From Epilithonimonas zeae (GTDB lineage Bacteria > Bacteroidota > Bacteroidia > Flavobacteriales > Weeksellaceae), in NCBI RefSeq assembly GCF_900141765.1, contig NZ_FSRK01000001.1, positions 1,798,001 to 1,862,000 on the forward strand: 64,000 bases of DNA, given 5' to 3'. Numbering within the stretch: position 1 is the first letter of the stretch; each line of letters starts with the position of its first letter. The translations under genes and the position numbers were made by a program. The notes beneath the pieces are model-generated. The model did not search any database and was not told the DNA's origin. It saw nothing but the letters and a program-made list of their open reading frames with translations. This document shows, piece by piece, positions 36,231-44,704 of the stretch.

Positions 36231-36299
36231 TCGTTAATGATTAGCTAAAACATATTATTTAAAAATTTAACAATTAGTAATTTACAATTAATAATTATT
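36216..36299. repeat. Inverted-word segment between trpD and trpC
   Basis: The left arm (36216-36244) opens with AATTATTAAT, and the right arm (36271-36299) ends with the reverse complement of that word. Further words of the form TTAATGATTA/TAATTTACAATTA match imperfectly. The layout is like the 40549-40625 element but with other words. The AT-rich composition lowers the weight of the match. Confidence 0.5.
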
Positions 36300-36303
36300 A
36301 AAA

Positions 36304-37083
36304 ATGAACATCCTCGATAAAATCATAGAACGAAAAAAACAGGAAGTTGCAGATGCAAAATCCAAAATCTCTATTGAACAACTTAAAGACACAGAGTTTT
36401 TTAACAAACCAACATTCTCGCTAAAAGAAACTATCAAAACAAAATCCGGAATTATCTCCGAATTCAAAAGACAATCGCCAAGCAAAGGGATTATCAATGA
36501 CAAAGTTCCGCCTTTAGAAGTCGTTTCTCAATACGAAAAATTTGGGGCGAGCGCAGTTTCAATCTTGACGGACAAAGATTTTTTCGGTGGCAGTTTTGAA
36601 GATATTTTGAGCGTTCGAAATCACATCAAGATTCCGATTCTGAGAAAAGATTTTATGATTGATGAATATCAATTCTATGAGGCAAAATCAATTGGAGCAG
36701 ACGTTATTTTGCTGATTGCATCTTGTCTTTCGCCAACTCAGGTTTTGGAATTTACAGAATTGGCTCATTCCTTAAATCTCGAAGTTTTGCTAGAAATCCA
36801 TTCCGGGGAAGAATTAAAACATATTAATAAAAATGTCGATTTTGTTGGAATTAATAACAGAAATTTGAAGGATTTTAAAGTCGATTTGCAACATTCTGTA
36901 GATTTGAAAAACCAGCTTCCGGACGATATTTTGTCCGTTGCAGAAAGCGGAATCTATAATGAAGAAGATTTCAAATTCCTGGAAGAAAAAGGATTTGATG
37001 GATTTTTGATGGGCGAATATTTTATAAAGAATGAAAATCCTGGAGAGAAATTCGGAGAATTTGTTTCAAAAATGAGAATTTAA
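36304..37083 (+). CDS. trpC: Indole-3-glycerol phosphate synthase
   Basis: 259 residues, TIM barrel. SEFKRQSPSKG, SVLTDxxFFGG-like SILTDKDFFGGSFEDI, LRKDFMIDEYQFYEAKSIGADVILLI, VGINNRNLKDF and SVAESGI are all typical, including the catalytic Lys residues. Monofunctional; trpF is a separate gene downstream. Confidence 0.95.
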   Translation: MNILDKIIERKKQEVADAKSKISIEQLKDTEFFNKPTFSLKETIKTKSGIISEFKRQSPSKGIINDKVPPLEVVSQYEKFGASAVSILTDKDFFGGSFEDILSVRNHIKIPILRKDFMIDEYQFYEAKSIGADVILLIASCLSPTQVLEFTELAHSLNLEVLLEIHSGEELKHINKNVDFVGINNRNLKDFKVDLQHSVDLKNQLPDDILSVAESGIYNEEDFKFLEEKGFDGFLMGEYFIKNENPGEKFGEFVSKMRI

Positions 37084-37099
37084 CTATTCAATAATTGCT

Positions 37100-37600
37100 A
37101 TGGAAAATAAAAGAAGTGAGAATATTAAAAAGTTGGTGGAACTAATAACCGAAGGTTATGAAGTAGAACATTTAAACGATATTGTATCTAATTTGGGTCA
37201 TGCAATTCATCATCCATATGACTACGCTGAAAAAAATGACCTATTATGGCTTTATGAGGAGAACGAGAGCAATCCACTTTCATTGGACTATATAATTCCG
37301 TTGGAAATTAATGAAATAGCAATAGTTGGTGATAAAATAGATGAAATACACGACCAAATCGGTGATATTATTGAAGACTTACCTGAGTTTCCTTTCGACG
37401 AAAAAATGACTGCCAAAAAATACTTTATCTGGTTAGATGATATTTTGTCCGAAAGCAACGAAGAAATTCTTGAAATTGGAAAAAGTTTTGGTGATGATCT
37501 GATACTATTCTTGGTGTATAAAAAAAATACAGATGAGATTATCAAGATCTGTCAACAATTCGATTTGAAATGCTCAAATCCGAAAAACACTCTTTATTAA
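37100..37600 (+). CDS. Hypothetical acidic protein inside the trp operon
   Basis: 166 residues, acidic, with no signal peptide or membrane segment. Visible stretches include LVELITEGYEVEHLNDIVSNLGHAIHHPYDYAE and FPFDEKMTAKKYFIWLDDILSE. I do not recognise it. It lies 16 bases after trpC and 10 before trpF on the same strand, so it is cotranscribed, but there is no known Trp-pathway role. Acidic proteins of this size can be immunity-type, which is speculation. Confidence 0.7.
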   Translation: MENKRSENIKKLVELITEGYEVEHLNDIVSNLGHAIHHPYDYAEKNDLLWLYEENESNPLSLDYIIPLEINEIAIVGDKIDEIHDQIGDIIEDLPEFPFDEKMTAKKYFIWLDDILSESNEEILEIGKSFGDDLILFLVYKKNTDEIIKICQQFDLKCSNPKNTLY

Positions 37601-37610
37601 TAATGAATTT

Positions 37611-38279
37611 ATGACTCAACTAAAACTTAAAGTTTGCGGATTAACAAAACTTGATCAGATTCAGGAACTGATTAATTTGGATGTTGATTTCTTGGGATTT
37701 ATATTTTATGAAAAATCTCCGAGATATGTTCTGAATCATTTGAATTTAAAACAGATTTCTGAAATCCCACACTTACAAAAAGTTGGTGTTTTTGTGAATG
37801 AAGATTTGGAAAACATTATTGAAATTTCGGAACAAGCAAACTTAAATTTCATCCAACTTCACGGCGATGAAACCGAAGATTTCATTTCAGAATTAAAACA
37901 AAAATTGAATCCAAAAATTGGAATTATTAAAGTTATCAGAATTGGAAATCAGACTTCCGATGAATTGCAAAAAGCCATCAACCATCAACCATCAACCATC
38001 GACTATCTTCTATTCGACACAGATTCCAAAGCATTTGGAGGAACAGGAAAAACCTTTGACTGGAATATTTTAAATGATATCGAGATTCCCATTCCTTATT
38101 TTTTAAGTGGCGGAGTTTCATTAGAAAATACAGAAGATTTAAAAAATATCAATCAAAAACCAACTGCTCTCGATATCAATTCAAAATTTGAAATCGAAGC
38201 TGGAAATAAAGATTTACAAAAAGTAAAAGAATTTTTATCATTAATAAAAAATGAAACATCTATTTCAAAACTTTCTTAA
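37611..38279 (+). CDS. trpF: Phosphoribosylanthranilate isomerase
   Basis: 222 residues, TIM barrel. LKVCGLTKLDQI (catalytic Cys), DFLGFIFYEKSPRYV, KVGVFVN, FIQLHGDE, DYLLFDTDSKAFGGTGKTFDW (catalytic Asp) and PYFLSGGVS. Unusual: just before DYLLFDT the protein carries NHQPSTI, encoded by four units of the heptamer ACCATCA. The same repeat is in trpE. The reading frame is intact and the active-site residues are present, so it is probably functional. Confidence 0.93.
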   Translation: MTQLKLKVCGLTKLDQIQELINLDVDFLGFIFYEKSPRYVLNHLNLKQISEIPHLQKVGVFVNEDLENIIEISEQANLNFIQLHGDETEDFISELKQKLNPKIGIIKVIRIGNQTSDELQKAINHQPSTIDYLLFDTDSKAFGGTGKTFDWNILNDIEIPIPYFLSGGVSLENTEDLKNINQKPTALDINSKFEIEAGNKDLQKVKEFLSLIKNETSISKLS

Positions 38280-38335
38280 AAACAGCAAATGTTATAGATG
38301 TTCCATCTGACCAATAAAAAAATATAAAAGAACAG

Positions 38336-38803
38336 ATGAAACATCATCAATATAAAAGCAAAATATTCTGGACAGGAAATACTGGTGAATCTACAAAAAG
38401 CTATCGCTCTTACCAAAGAGATTACACGATTTCTGTTGATAGAAAAACTGATATTTCAGGTTCATCTGACCCGGCATTTCTTGGAAATCCGGAACTTCAT
38501 AATCCTGAAGACTTGTTGTTGGCTTCGGTTTCTTCGTGTCATTTGTTGTGGTATCTTCATCTTTGTTCTGTGAACAAAATTCTGGTTTTGGAATATGAAG
38601 ATTTTGCCGAAGGAACAATGATCGAGAATGAAAACGGAAGTGGAAAATTCAGTGAAATCACTTTAAAACCAAAGATTATAGTTGCTGAAAAAGAAATGAT
38701 ACCGAAAGCAGTTGAACTCCATCAGAAAGCAAACGAATATTGCTTCATCGCCAATTCATTAAACTTCGACGTGAAACATCATCCAGAGATCACAGCAAAA
38801 TAA
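38336..38803 (+). CDS. OsmC-family peroxide-reductase-like protein
   Basis: 155 residues. OsmC/Ohr fold with the two reactive Cys positions conserved: Cys68 (SVSSCHLLWYL) and Cys135 (ANEYCFIANS); NPEDLLLASVSSCH is the family core. Such proteins reduce organic hydroperoxides. Located in the trp operon between trpF and trpB, without evident metabolic link. Confidence 0.87.
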   Translation: MKHHQYKSKIFWTGNTGESTKSYRSYQRDYTISVDRKTDISGSSDPAFLGNPELHNPEDLLLASVSSCHLLWYLHLCSVNKILVLEYEDFAEGTMIENENGSGKFSEITLKPKIIVAEKEMIPKAVELHQKANEYCFIANSLNFDVKHHPEITAK

Positions 38804-38810
38804 GTTTGAA

Positions 38811-39344
38811 ATGCAATATTCCATTAAATGCTCAAAAGACTTATCAGACAAAGAAATTGAGTTAATTTTGAAATCTTGGGAAATAGAAGATTGGTTTAAT
38901 TTGAATTCTTTTGACTTTAAAATCAAGTTTGAAAATTCTGAATTTCATTTCTTAGAAATTGAAGACAAAATTGTTTCATTAGCGAGAATCAACTTTAATT
39001 TTAGACTTGAAATCCAAAAGAATCTGTACAACTTTGCTGAATTTGTAGGATTTGTTTCTATTGAAAAAGCTAAAAAATATGGTAGTTTTTTATTTAATAA
39101 AATAGTAGCGAATCTAACTGAAAGAAAAATTGAAACTATAGGTTTTTGCAAAATGAATTTAAGACCATTTTATGAGAAAAATAACATACAAATCCTTTAT
39201 GGAAAAGGAATTTTCATAACAGAATTTGAAAATAATGAATGGATAGATTCTGACGACGATGATATTTTAATCCTCAGTACTTCCGAAGAACACATCAATA
39301 TTTTGCAAAATCTGAATGAACAGAATAAAGCAATTTTAATATAA
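38811..39344 (+). CDS. GNAT-like hypothetical protein
   Basis: 177 residues. The middle part (FVGFVSIEKAKKYGSFLFNKIVANLTERKIETIGFC, then LRPFYEKNNIQILYGKGIFI) follows the acetyl-CoA-binding and C-terminal strand pattern of GNAT acetyltransferases. The usual RGxGxG loop is degenerate (KKYGSFL). Identity as an acetyltransferase is tentative. Cotranscribed, starting 7 bases after the OsmC-family gene, within the trp operon. Confidence 0.6.
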   Translation: MQYSIKCSKDLSDKEIELILKSWEIEDWFNLNSFDFKIKFENSEFHFLEIEDKIVSLARINFNFRLEIQKNLYNFAEFVGFVSIEKAKKYGSFLFNKIVANLTERKIETIGFCKMNLRPFYEKNNIQILYGKGIFITEFENNEWIDSDDDDILILSTSEEHINILQNLNEQNKAILI

Positions 39345-39366
39345 CGATTTAGAAAATTTAAAATAA

Positions 39367-40545
39367 ATGAACTACCAAAACCCAGATAAAAACGGCTATT
39401 ACGGCGATTTCGGAGGCGCTTTCGTTCCCGAAATGCTTTACCCGAATGTTGCCGAATTACAGGAAAAATATATCCAAATCATCGAATCCGAAGAATTCCA
39501 AAATGAATTTCAGGATTTGCTGAAAAACTATGTTGGACGCGCTACACCACTTTATTTTGCGAAGAATCTGAGCGAAAAATATCAGACTCAAATCTATCTA
39601 AAAAGAGAAGATTTGAATCACACCGGAGCGCATAAAATCAACAATGCTTTAGGACAAGCTTTGCTCGCAAAAAAATTAGGAAAACATAGAATCATTGCTG
39701 AAACCGGAGCCGGACAACACGGTGTTGCAACGGCGACTGCCTGCGCACTTCTTGGCTTGGAATGCATTGTTTATATGGGCGAAGTTGATATTGCGAGACA
39801 ATCTCCCAATGTTGCTCGAATGAAGATGCTTGGCGCAACTGTGATTCCTGCAACTTCCGGTTCAAAAACTTTGAAAGACGCTGTGAATGAAGCTTTGCGA
39901 GACTGGATTAATAATCCTTCCACAACGCATTACATTATTGGAAGTGTGGTTGGTCCGCATCCATTTCCTGATTTGGTAGCGAGATTTCAAAGTGTTATTT
40001 CGAAAGAAATTAAAGAACAACTGAACGAAAAAATTGGGAGAGAAAATCCTGATTATATAATCGCTTGCGTTGGCGGCGGAAGTAATGCCGCAGGAACTTT
40101 TTATCATTATGTAAATGAAGAAAGTGTGAAAATTATTGCGGCGGAAGCTGGCGGTTTCGGCGTTGATTCAGGGAAATCTGCAGCGACAACTTTTCTTGGA
40201 ACTTTAGGAATTTTACACGGAAGTCAAAGTCTCGTAATGCAGACAGAAGACGGGCAAGTCATAGAGCCTCATTCAATTTCTGCAGGTTTGGATTATCCGG
40301 GAATTGGTCCGATGCACGCCAATCTGTTCAACCAAAAAAGAGCAGAATTTTTCAGTATTAATGATGACGAAGCTTTGAAATCTGCCTTTGAACTGACAAA
40401 AATCGAAGGCATCATTCCGGCTTTGGAGAGTGCACACGCTTTGGCTGTTTTGGATAAAAAGAAATTTGAAAAAGATGATGTTGTCGTGATTTGCCTTTCT
40501 GGTCGTGGCGATAAGGATATGCAAACGTATTTGAAACATCTTTAA
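39367..40545 (+). CDS. trpB: Tryptophan synthase beta chain
   Basis: 392 residues. PLP enzyme: [19 protein letters not shown] with Schiff-base Lys90, [31 protein letters not shown] (phosphate loop), [11 protein letters not shown] and LSGRGDKD. Condenses indole and serine. Starts [13 protein letters not shown]-like ([14 protein letters not shown]), normal for TrpB1. Confidence 0.96.
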   Translation: MNYQNPDKNGYYGDFGGAFVPEMLYPNVAELQEKYIQIIESEEFQNEFQDLLKNYVGRATPLYFAKNLSEKYQTQIYLKREDLNHTGAHKINNALGQALLAKKLGKHRIIAETGAGQHGVATATACALLGLECIVYMGEVDIARQSPNVARMKMLGATVIPATSGSKTLKDAVNEALRDWINNPSTTHYIIGSVVGPHPFPDLVARFQSVISKEIKEQLNEKIGRENPDYIIACVGGGSNAAGTFYHYVNEESVKIIAAEAGGFGVDSGKSAATTFLGTLGILHGSQSLVMQTEDGQVIEPHSISAGLDYPGIGPMHANLFNQKRAEFFSINDDEALKSAFELTKIEGIIPALESAHALAVLDKKKFEKDDVVVICLSGRGDKDMQTYLKHL

Positions 40546-40548
40546 ATC

Positions 40549-40625
40549 TGTAAAATGTAAAACGTATTTATGTATTTATGATTCTCAATCGTTAATACAT
40601 TTTACGTCAATACTTTAATACATTA
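40549..40625. repeat. Gene-less copy of the four-helix-bundle cassette arms
   Basis: The left arm begins TGTAAAATGTAAAA (40549) and the right arm spans 40591-40625, separated by ten unique bases. GTAAAATGTA (40550-40559) is matched by TACATTTTAC (40596-40605). By eye, 27 of the first 30 left-arm bases equal those at 24031-24060, and the right arm is similar to 24432-24461. Fills the trpB-trpA gap and ends 6 bases before trpA. Confidence 0.75.
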
Positions 40626-40631
40626 AACAAA

Positions 40632-41366
40632 ATGAAAAAACTAAACATATATTTCACTGCAGGAGTTCCAAAACTTGATGATACCGGAAAAATTGCCAAA
40701 CTGATTCAGGAATCGGGTGCAGATATGATGGAAATAGGAATTCCTTATTCTGACCCAGTTGCAGATGGACCTGTGATTCAGGATGCGCATTCTTTGGCTT
40801 TGAAAAATGGAATGAGCATCAAAAAGCTGTTCGAACAATTAGCAGAAGTCAAAGATTCTGTGACCATTCCGAAGATTTTGATGGGTTATTTGAATCCAGT
40901 TCTTCAATTTGGATTCGAAAACTTTTGTCAGAAATGTGCAGAAGTTGGCATTTCTGGATTGATTATTCCTGATTTACCACCCATTGAATTCGAAAATAAA
41001 TATGGCGAAATTCTTAAAAAATACAATCTGAATTTCACTTTTCTAGTAACTCCAGAAACTTCGGAAGAACGTATTAAATATCTTGATTCTTTAAGTTCAG
41101 GGTTCTTGTACGCTGTAAGTTCTTCTTCAACAACGGGAAACGAAAATGCAGTTTTAAAAAATGAGAATTATCTTGATAGATTGGCTTCTTTAGATTTGAA
41201 AAATCCAGTTTTCATCGGATTTGGAATCAAGGATAAATCGGATTTTGAGAATGTGACAGAGAAAGCGCAAGGCGGAATCATCGGAACTGCTTTCGTGAAG
41301 ATTCTATTGGAAAATCAGGATTGGGAAGCAAAAGCGGAAAGCTTTATCAGAAGTGTAAAGAATTAA
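40632..41366 (+). CDS. trpA: Tryptophan synthase alpha chain
   Basis: 244 residues, TIM barrel. Catalytic Glu in MMEIGIPYSDPVADGPVIQDA and Asp in GLIIPDLPPIEF; LVTPETSEERI and YAVSSSSTTG follow. Cleaves indole-glycerol phosphate and channels indole to TrpB. Last gene of the operon; a strong terminator follows. Confidence 0.95.
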   Translation: MKKLNIYFTAGVPKLDDTGKIAKLIQESGADMMEIGIPYSDPVADGPVIQDAHSLALKNGMSIKKLFEQLAEVKDSVTIPKILMGYLNPVLQFGFENFCQKCAEVGISGLIIPDLPPIEFENKYGEILKKYNLNFTFLVTPETSEERIKYLDSLSSGFLYAVSSSSTTGNENAVLKNENYLDRLASLDLKNPVFIGFGIKDKSDFENVTEKAQGGIIGTAFVKILLENQDWEAKAESFIRSVKN

Positions 41367-41367
41367 T

Positions 41368-41403
41368 AAAAAGCAGTCTTACTTCAAAAATAAGACTGCT
41401 TTT
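41368..41403. terminator. Terminator of the trp operon (bidirectional)
   Basis: AAAAGCAGTCTTA / TAAGACTGCTTTT with nine-base loop and T-runs on both strands; it also serves the convergent gene ending at 41410. Confidence 0.92.
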
Positions 41404-41409
41404 GTTTTT

Positions 41410-42303
41410 TTAGAAGAAATATTGATTCAGTTCCTCGGCAAAACTTTTCTCAGAAGGATTCCATCCTAATTTTTCCTGAGTTTGCAAGCTTGTTGCCGGA
41501 CAATCTGCTCCAACAAAAAACGTCATCCAAGTAAAATATTCTGGAGCTTCTTCTGCGGATAAAGATTTCACAGGAATATTGAGTTTTTCCCCAATCAGTT
41601 CTGCAAATTCTTTCATTGATAATTGTTTATCATTATTGACTGCGTTATATCTCGCTCCTTTTTCATTTTTTTCAAGAGCTAAACGAAACAACTTCGCAGC
41701 GTCCAAACGATGAACAGTTGGCCAAACATTACTTCCGTCACCTATGTAAGCTGAGAAACCTTTAGCTTTAGACATTTCAGCCAGCATTACACCAAAACCA
41801 CCTTTGAAACCAAGCTCTGAATTTCCGTAAACACTTGGAGAAAGACGAACAATAGATGCATTAATTCCAGATTCTGACAAGTCTAAAAATGCTTTTTCAG
41901 AAAATCGGATTGATTCTGCCGGTGCTTTACTTTCTTCCGTTATTTTTCCATTAATCAATGGCAATCCTAATGTTCCGCCTGTTACTACAATCGGTTTATC
42001 GGTTCCTTTCAGAACTTCACCCATTGCTTCGATTGCTTTTTGGTCTTTAATTGCATTACTTTGATAATCCGAAAAATCGTGAATAAAAGCCGTGTGAATC
42101 ACTCCGTCCGCTTCTCTTGCTCCTTTTTGTAAAATATCAAGACTTTCTAAATCTCCCATCAAAACTTCTGCTCCTGCTTCTCTCACAGACTTCGCAGATT
42201 CTTCTGAGCGTGCCAATCCAATGACTTGATGTCCGTTTGATAATAATTCCTTTACTACTGCTGAGCCTACAAACCCTGAAGCTCCTGTTACAAATACTTT
42301 CAT
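41410..42303 (-). CDS. Atypical extended SDR, NAD(P)-dependent epimerase-like
   Basis: 297 residues. N-terminal cofactor motif TGASGFVG (6-13), LxxGDLES, VIHTAF and VTGGTLG. The classical YxxxK motif is not clear, as in atypical SDRs. The pattern SVYGNSELGFKGG and WPTVHRLDAAKLFRLAL is shared with SDRs annotated as epimerases or reductases. Divergent from a Crp/Fnr regulator gene 136 bases away, which probably controls it. Confidence 0.88.
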   Translation of the reverse strand: MKVFVTGASGFVGSAVVKELLSNGHQVIGLARSEESAKSVREAGAEVLMGDLESLDILQKGAREADGVIHTAFIHDFSDYQSNAIKDQKAIEAMGEVLKGTDKPIVVTGGTLGLPLINGKITEESKAPAESIRFSEKAFLDLSESGINASIVRLSPSVYGNSELGFKGGFGVMLAEMSKAKGFSAYIGDGSNVWPTVHRLDAAKLFRLALEKNEKGARYNAVNNDKQLSMKEFAELIGEKLNIPVKSLSAEEAPEYFTWMTFFVGADCPATSLQTQEKLGWNPSEKSFAEELNQYFF

Positions 42304-42439
42304 ATTTTTAATTTTGTTTTGTTAAAATTTCTAATACAAATTTAGCTTTGAATCAATCTCAAAAACGAGGTCATTTGACACAATTTTTATATTAATTCAA
42401 TAAAAAGAATTAATTTTAATTATAATTTCAGTTTAGAAA

Positions 42440-43027
42440 ATGTCAGAGATTCTTAAAAATTACTTTCATAAAGTTCTTCCCGATTTTACAGATGAAAAGT
42501 TTGATTTCATTCTATATAAAAGTCAATTAATAAAACTTCAGCGCAAGGAAATCGTTTGTAAACAAGGCGAAGTCTGCAATCTGAAAATCTTTGTTGCAAA
42601 AGGACTTTTGAGAAATTATTCTATATCTGAAGATGGCAATGAACACATTCTCCAATTCGTGAATGAAATGTCTTGGACAACCGACCCCGAAAGTTTCTAT
42701 AACAACACACCTTCAAAACTTAATATCGAAGCAATGGAAACTTCAGAAATTTTCGCCTTCAATCTTGATGATTTTGCTGAACTAAGAGAACAAATCCCTG
42801 AACTCAATATTTTTGTAGAAAACATCTTGACAAGAAAATCAATGGAGATTCATAAACGTCTTTTGATGAATATCAGTAGCAGTCCGGAAGAAAAATATCT
42901 GGATTTCATTAATACATATCCTGACATTTTCAATAGAGTTCCTTTGCATATGGTCGCTTCTTATCTGGGACTTTCCAGAGAAACCTTGTCGCGTGTCCGA
43001 AGAAATATTTTAAAAACAGTGATTTAA
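42440..43027 (+). CDS. Crp/Fnr-family transcriptional regulator
   Basis: 195 residues. Cyclic-nucleotide-binding-like domain (about 25-120: VCKQGEVCNLKIFVAKGLLRNY) and a C-terminal winged helix (VPLHMVASYLGLSRETLSRVRR). No Cys cluster like that of Fnr. The likely target is the divergent SDR gene, by position. Confidence 0.9.
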   Translation: MSEILKNYFHKVLPDFTDEKFDFILYKSQLIKLQRKEIVCKQGEVCNLKIFVAKGLLRNYSISEDGNEHILQFVNEMSWTTDPESFYNNTPSKLNIEAMETSEIFAFNLDDFAELREQIPELNIFVENILTRKSMEIHKRLLMNISSSPEEKYLDFINTYPDIFNRVPLHMVASYLGLSRETLSRVRRNILKTVI

Positions 43028-43046
43028 ACTATTATAATCAAATAAA

Positions 43047-43078
43047 AAAGAGTTTCAATTTCTTGAAGCTCTTTCTAT
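43047..43078. terminator. Terminator between Crp-type regulator and holin-like gene
   Basis: AAAGAGTTTCAA (43047-43058) / TTGAAGCTCTTT (43063-43074), one wobble pair. A-tract on one side, T-rich on the other. Confidence 0.75.
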
Positions 43079-43080
43079 TT

Positions 43081-43425
43081 TTAATCGTTACTTTCAAATA
43101 TTGTAGAGAAAGCTGATGTCACTAGCGACAGTAAAATACTGAACAGCAATGCCCACCAGAAGCCATCGACTTGCATACTTCCCATAACATACGCCGCCAA
43201 TAGGATAATTAATGCATTGATGACGAAGGAAAATAATCCAAGTGTTAAAATCGTAATAGGTAATGATAAAATTGACAAGATTGGTTTGACAATCAGATTC
43301 AGTAATCCCAAAACGATAGCGAAGATAATAGTTGAACCAAAGCTGTCAAAATGGACGCCTGAAAGGATTTTGCTGAGTAAAAATGCTGAAATTGCAGTTA
43401 TCAGCAAACGGATAATAAAGTTCAT
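43081..43425 (-). CDS. Four-TM phage-holin-family membrane protein
   Basis: 114 residues, four hydrophobic helices, with the family pattern GSTIIFAIVLGLLNLIVKPILSILSLPITILTLGLFSFVINALIILLA. This is the YvlD/4-TMS holin-like family, found in ordinary bacterial genomes; there is no phage context here. The function is unknown, possibly membrane stress. Alone between terminators. Confidence 0.88.
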   Translation of the reverse strand: MNFIIRLLITAISAFLLSKILSGVHFDSFGSTIIFAIVLGLLNLIVKPILSILSLPITILTLGLFSFVINALIILLAAYVMGSMQVDGFWWALLFSILLSLVTSAFSTIFESND

Positions 43426-43557
43426 AGTTTTAAGGTTTAATTGATTGGAATTTTCTCTTCAAAAAGCAGACCTAAGTTAGACTTTTATCCATAAAAATAA
43501 AAAACATTACAAGAAAATCTCATAATGTTTTGCAACAACTCCTAAAAGATAATAGGC

Positions 43558-44562
43558 CTAATTAATCAACGTCCACATTGAACCATTTTTGGTCGTAAAC
43601 TTTTCCAGTTTTTTCTGAGAAGATAATTCGTCCAAGATTCTTTCACTTTCTTTTCTGTTTTTGCCCGATAATTCAGCAAATTCTTTTGCTGTAAGAGAAT
43701 TATATTTCTTGAAGAGAGATTCCCAATCTTTCGCAAACTCAGCTTTTGTTGCTTTTGGATTGACGGTAAGAATTGCGGTTTCGTAGAAAGGATAAGGTTT
43801 AGTTCCGTAAACAGTTTGAGTTTCACCTCTTGGATTCACGAAGAACAAAGTCGGAAAACCTCTTACTCCAAGTTCTCTTGCCAACTTCAAATCATTTTCA
43901 AAAAGAGTTTTTGCTTTTCCTTCGTAGTCAGATTTCAATTGATTAACATCCAGATTGACTTTCTTTGCTGCCAAAGCGATATTTTCCCATCTGGCGATAT
44001 TTTTCTTTTTCAGGAAAACGAATTCTCTCAGTTCTCGCATAAACAGAATCGCTTTTTCATTACTCTGCAATTGAGCTGCCTTGAAAGCAATCGAAGGCGG
44101 ATAAGAAGAATCTAGCGGGTCTTCCAGCCATACATCGCCATCAATCGGCATATCGTAATATCCACTTACTTCATCCCAATGGTGCGCAACATCAGAAGGT
44201 TTGCTGATTCCACCGCTATTGTAGCTCCAATCCGGTAAAAGTCCACCCATATGATATTCTACATCGATTTCTTTACCATATTCCAGTTTCATTTTTCTCA
44301 ACTGCGGTTCTATTCCCCAGCAGGAAGAGCAGATTGGGTCTGTAAAATAGATGACTTTAACAGATTTTTCTTTGGTCTCGATGGAGATATTATCATTATT
44401 TCCAACTTCAGGAAGTCCACAAACGCCTGTTTCTGCATCGCAAAGTAATGGATTGTTCTTTGTTTGTTCGTTCATTGTTTTACTATTTTTCGGTGTCTGT
44501 CCGTTGCCAGAAAAAGACATCATTCCTAAACTAAAAACCAATAAGTTTTTGTAGAATCTCAT
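43558..44562 (-). CDS. DsbA-family protein with C-terminal helical domain
   Basis: 334 residues. The N-terminus looks like a signal peptide (residues 4-22), then LLCDAETGVCGLPE. The DsbA/FrnE-like thioredoxin fold has DPICSSCWG (CxxC) and the cis-Pro strand GVRGFPTLFFV. The C-terminal part (about 285-334) resembles a winged helix. An internal Met at residue 30 could give a cytoplasmic form. Divergent from an HxlR gene 142 bases away, a known type of pairing for thiol-linked enzymes. Confidence 0.82.
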   Translation of the reverse strand: MRFYKNLLVFSLGMMSFSGNGQTPKNSKTMNEQTKNNPLLCDAETGVCGLPEVGNNDNISIETKEKSVKVIYFTDPICSSCWGIEPQLRKMKLEYGKEIDVEYHMGGLLPDWSYNSGGISKPSDVAHHWDEVSGYYDMPIDGDVWLEDPLDSSYPPSIAFKAAQLQSNEKAILFMRELREFVFLKKKNIARWENIALAAKKVNLDVNQLKSDYEGKAKTLFENDLKLARELGVRGFPTLFFVNPRGETQTVYGTKPYPFYETAILTVNPKATKAEFAKDWESLFKKYNSLTAKEFAELSGKNRKESERILDELSSQKKLEKFTTKNGSMWTLIN

Positions 44563-44628
44563 TCGGATAATTTCTAGGTTCGTTTTATTGGAACAAATTT
44601 AAATCGATTTCGGTTTACATTAGCTATC

Positions 44629-44646
44629 AGTTTCTTTTTGGAAACT
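44629..44646. promoter_or_regulatory. Inverted repeat in the DsbA-HxlR divergent region
   Basis: AGTTTC-N6-GAAACT; a further GAAAC follows at 44660. Candidate operator for the HxlR regulator encoded at 44705. Confidence 0.5.
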
Positions 44647-44678
44647 ACTTTCCCGTTAGAAACTAAACAGAGAAAAAT

Positions 44679-44686
44679 TATCTTTG
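44679..44686 (+). promoter_or_regulatory. TAnnTTTG -7 element of the second HxlR gene
   Basis: TATCTTTG. Its TTG is the apparent start of a longer frame; the real start is the ATG at 44705. Confidence 0.55.
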
Positions 44687-44704
44687 TCAAGAAATAGATT
44701 GATA

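Noticed and set aside
43081-43425. Prophage remnant suggested by the holin-family gene
   Set aside because: No other phage genes nearby; this four-TM family is common in non-phage contexts.
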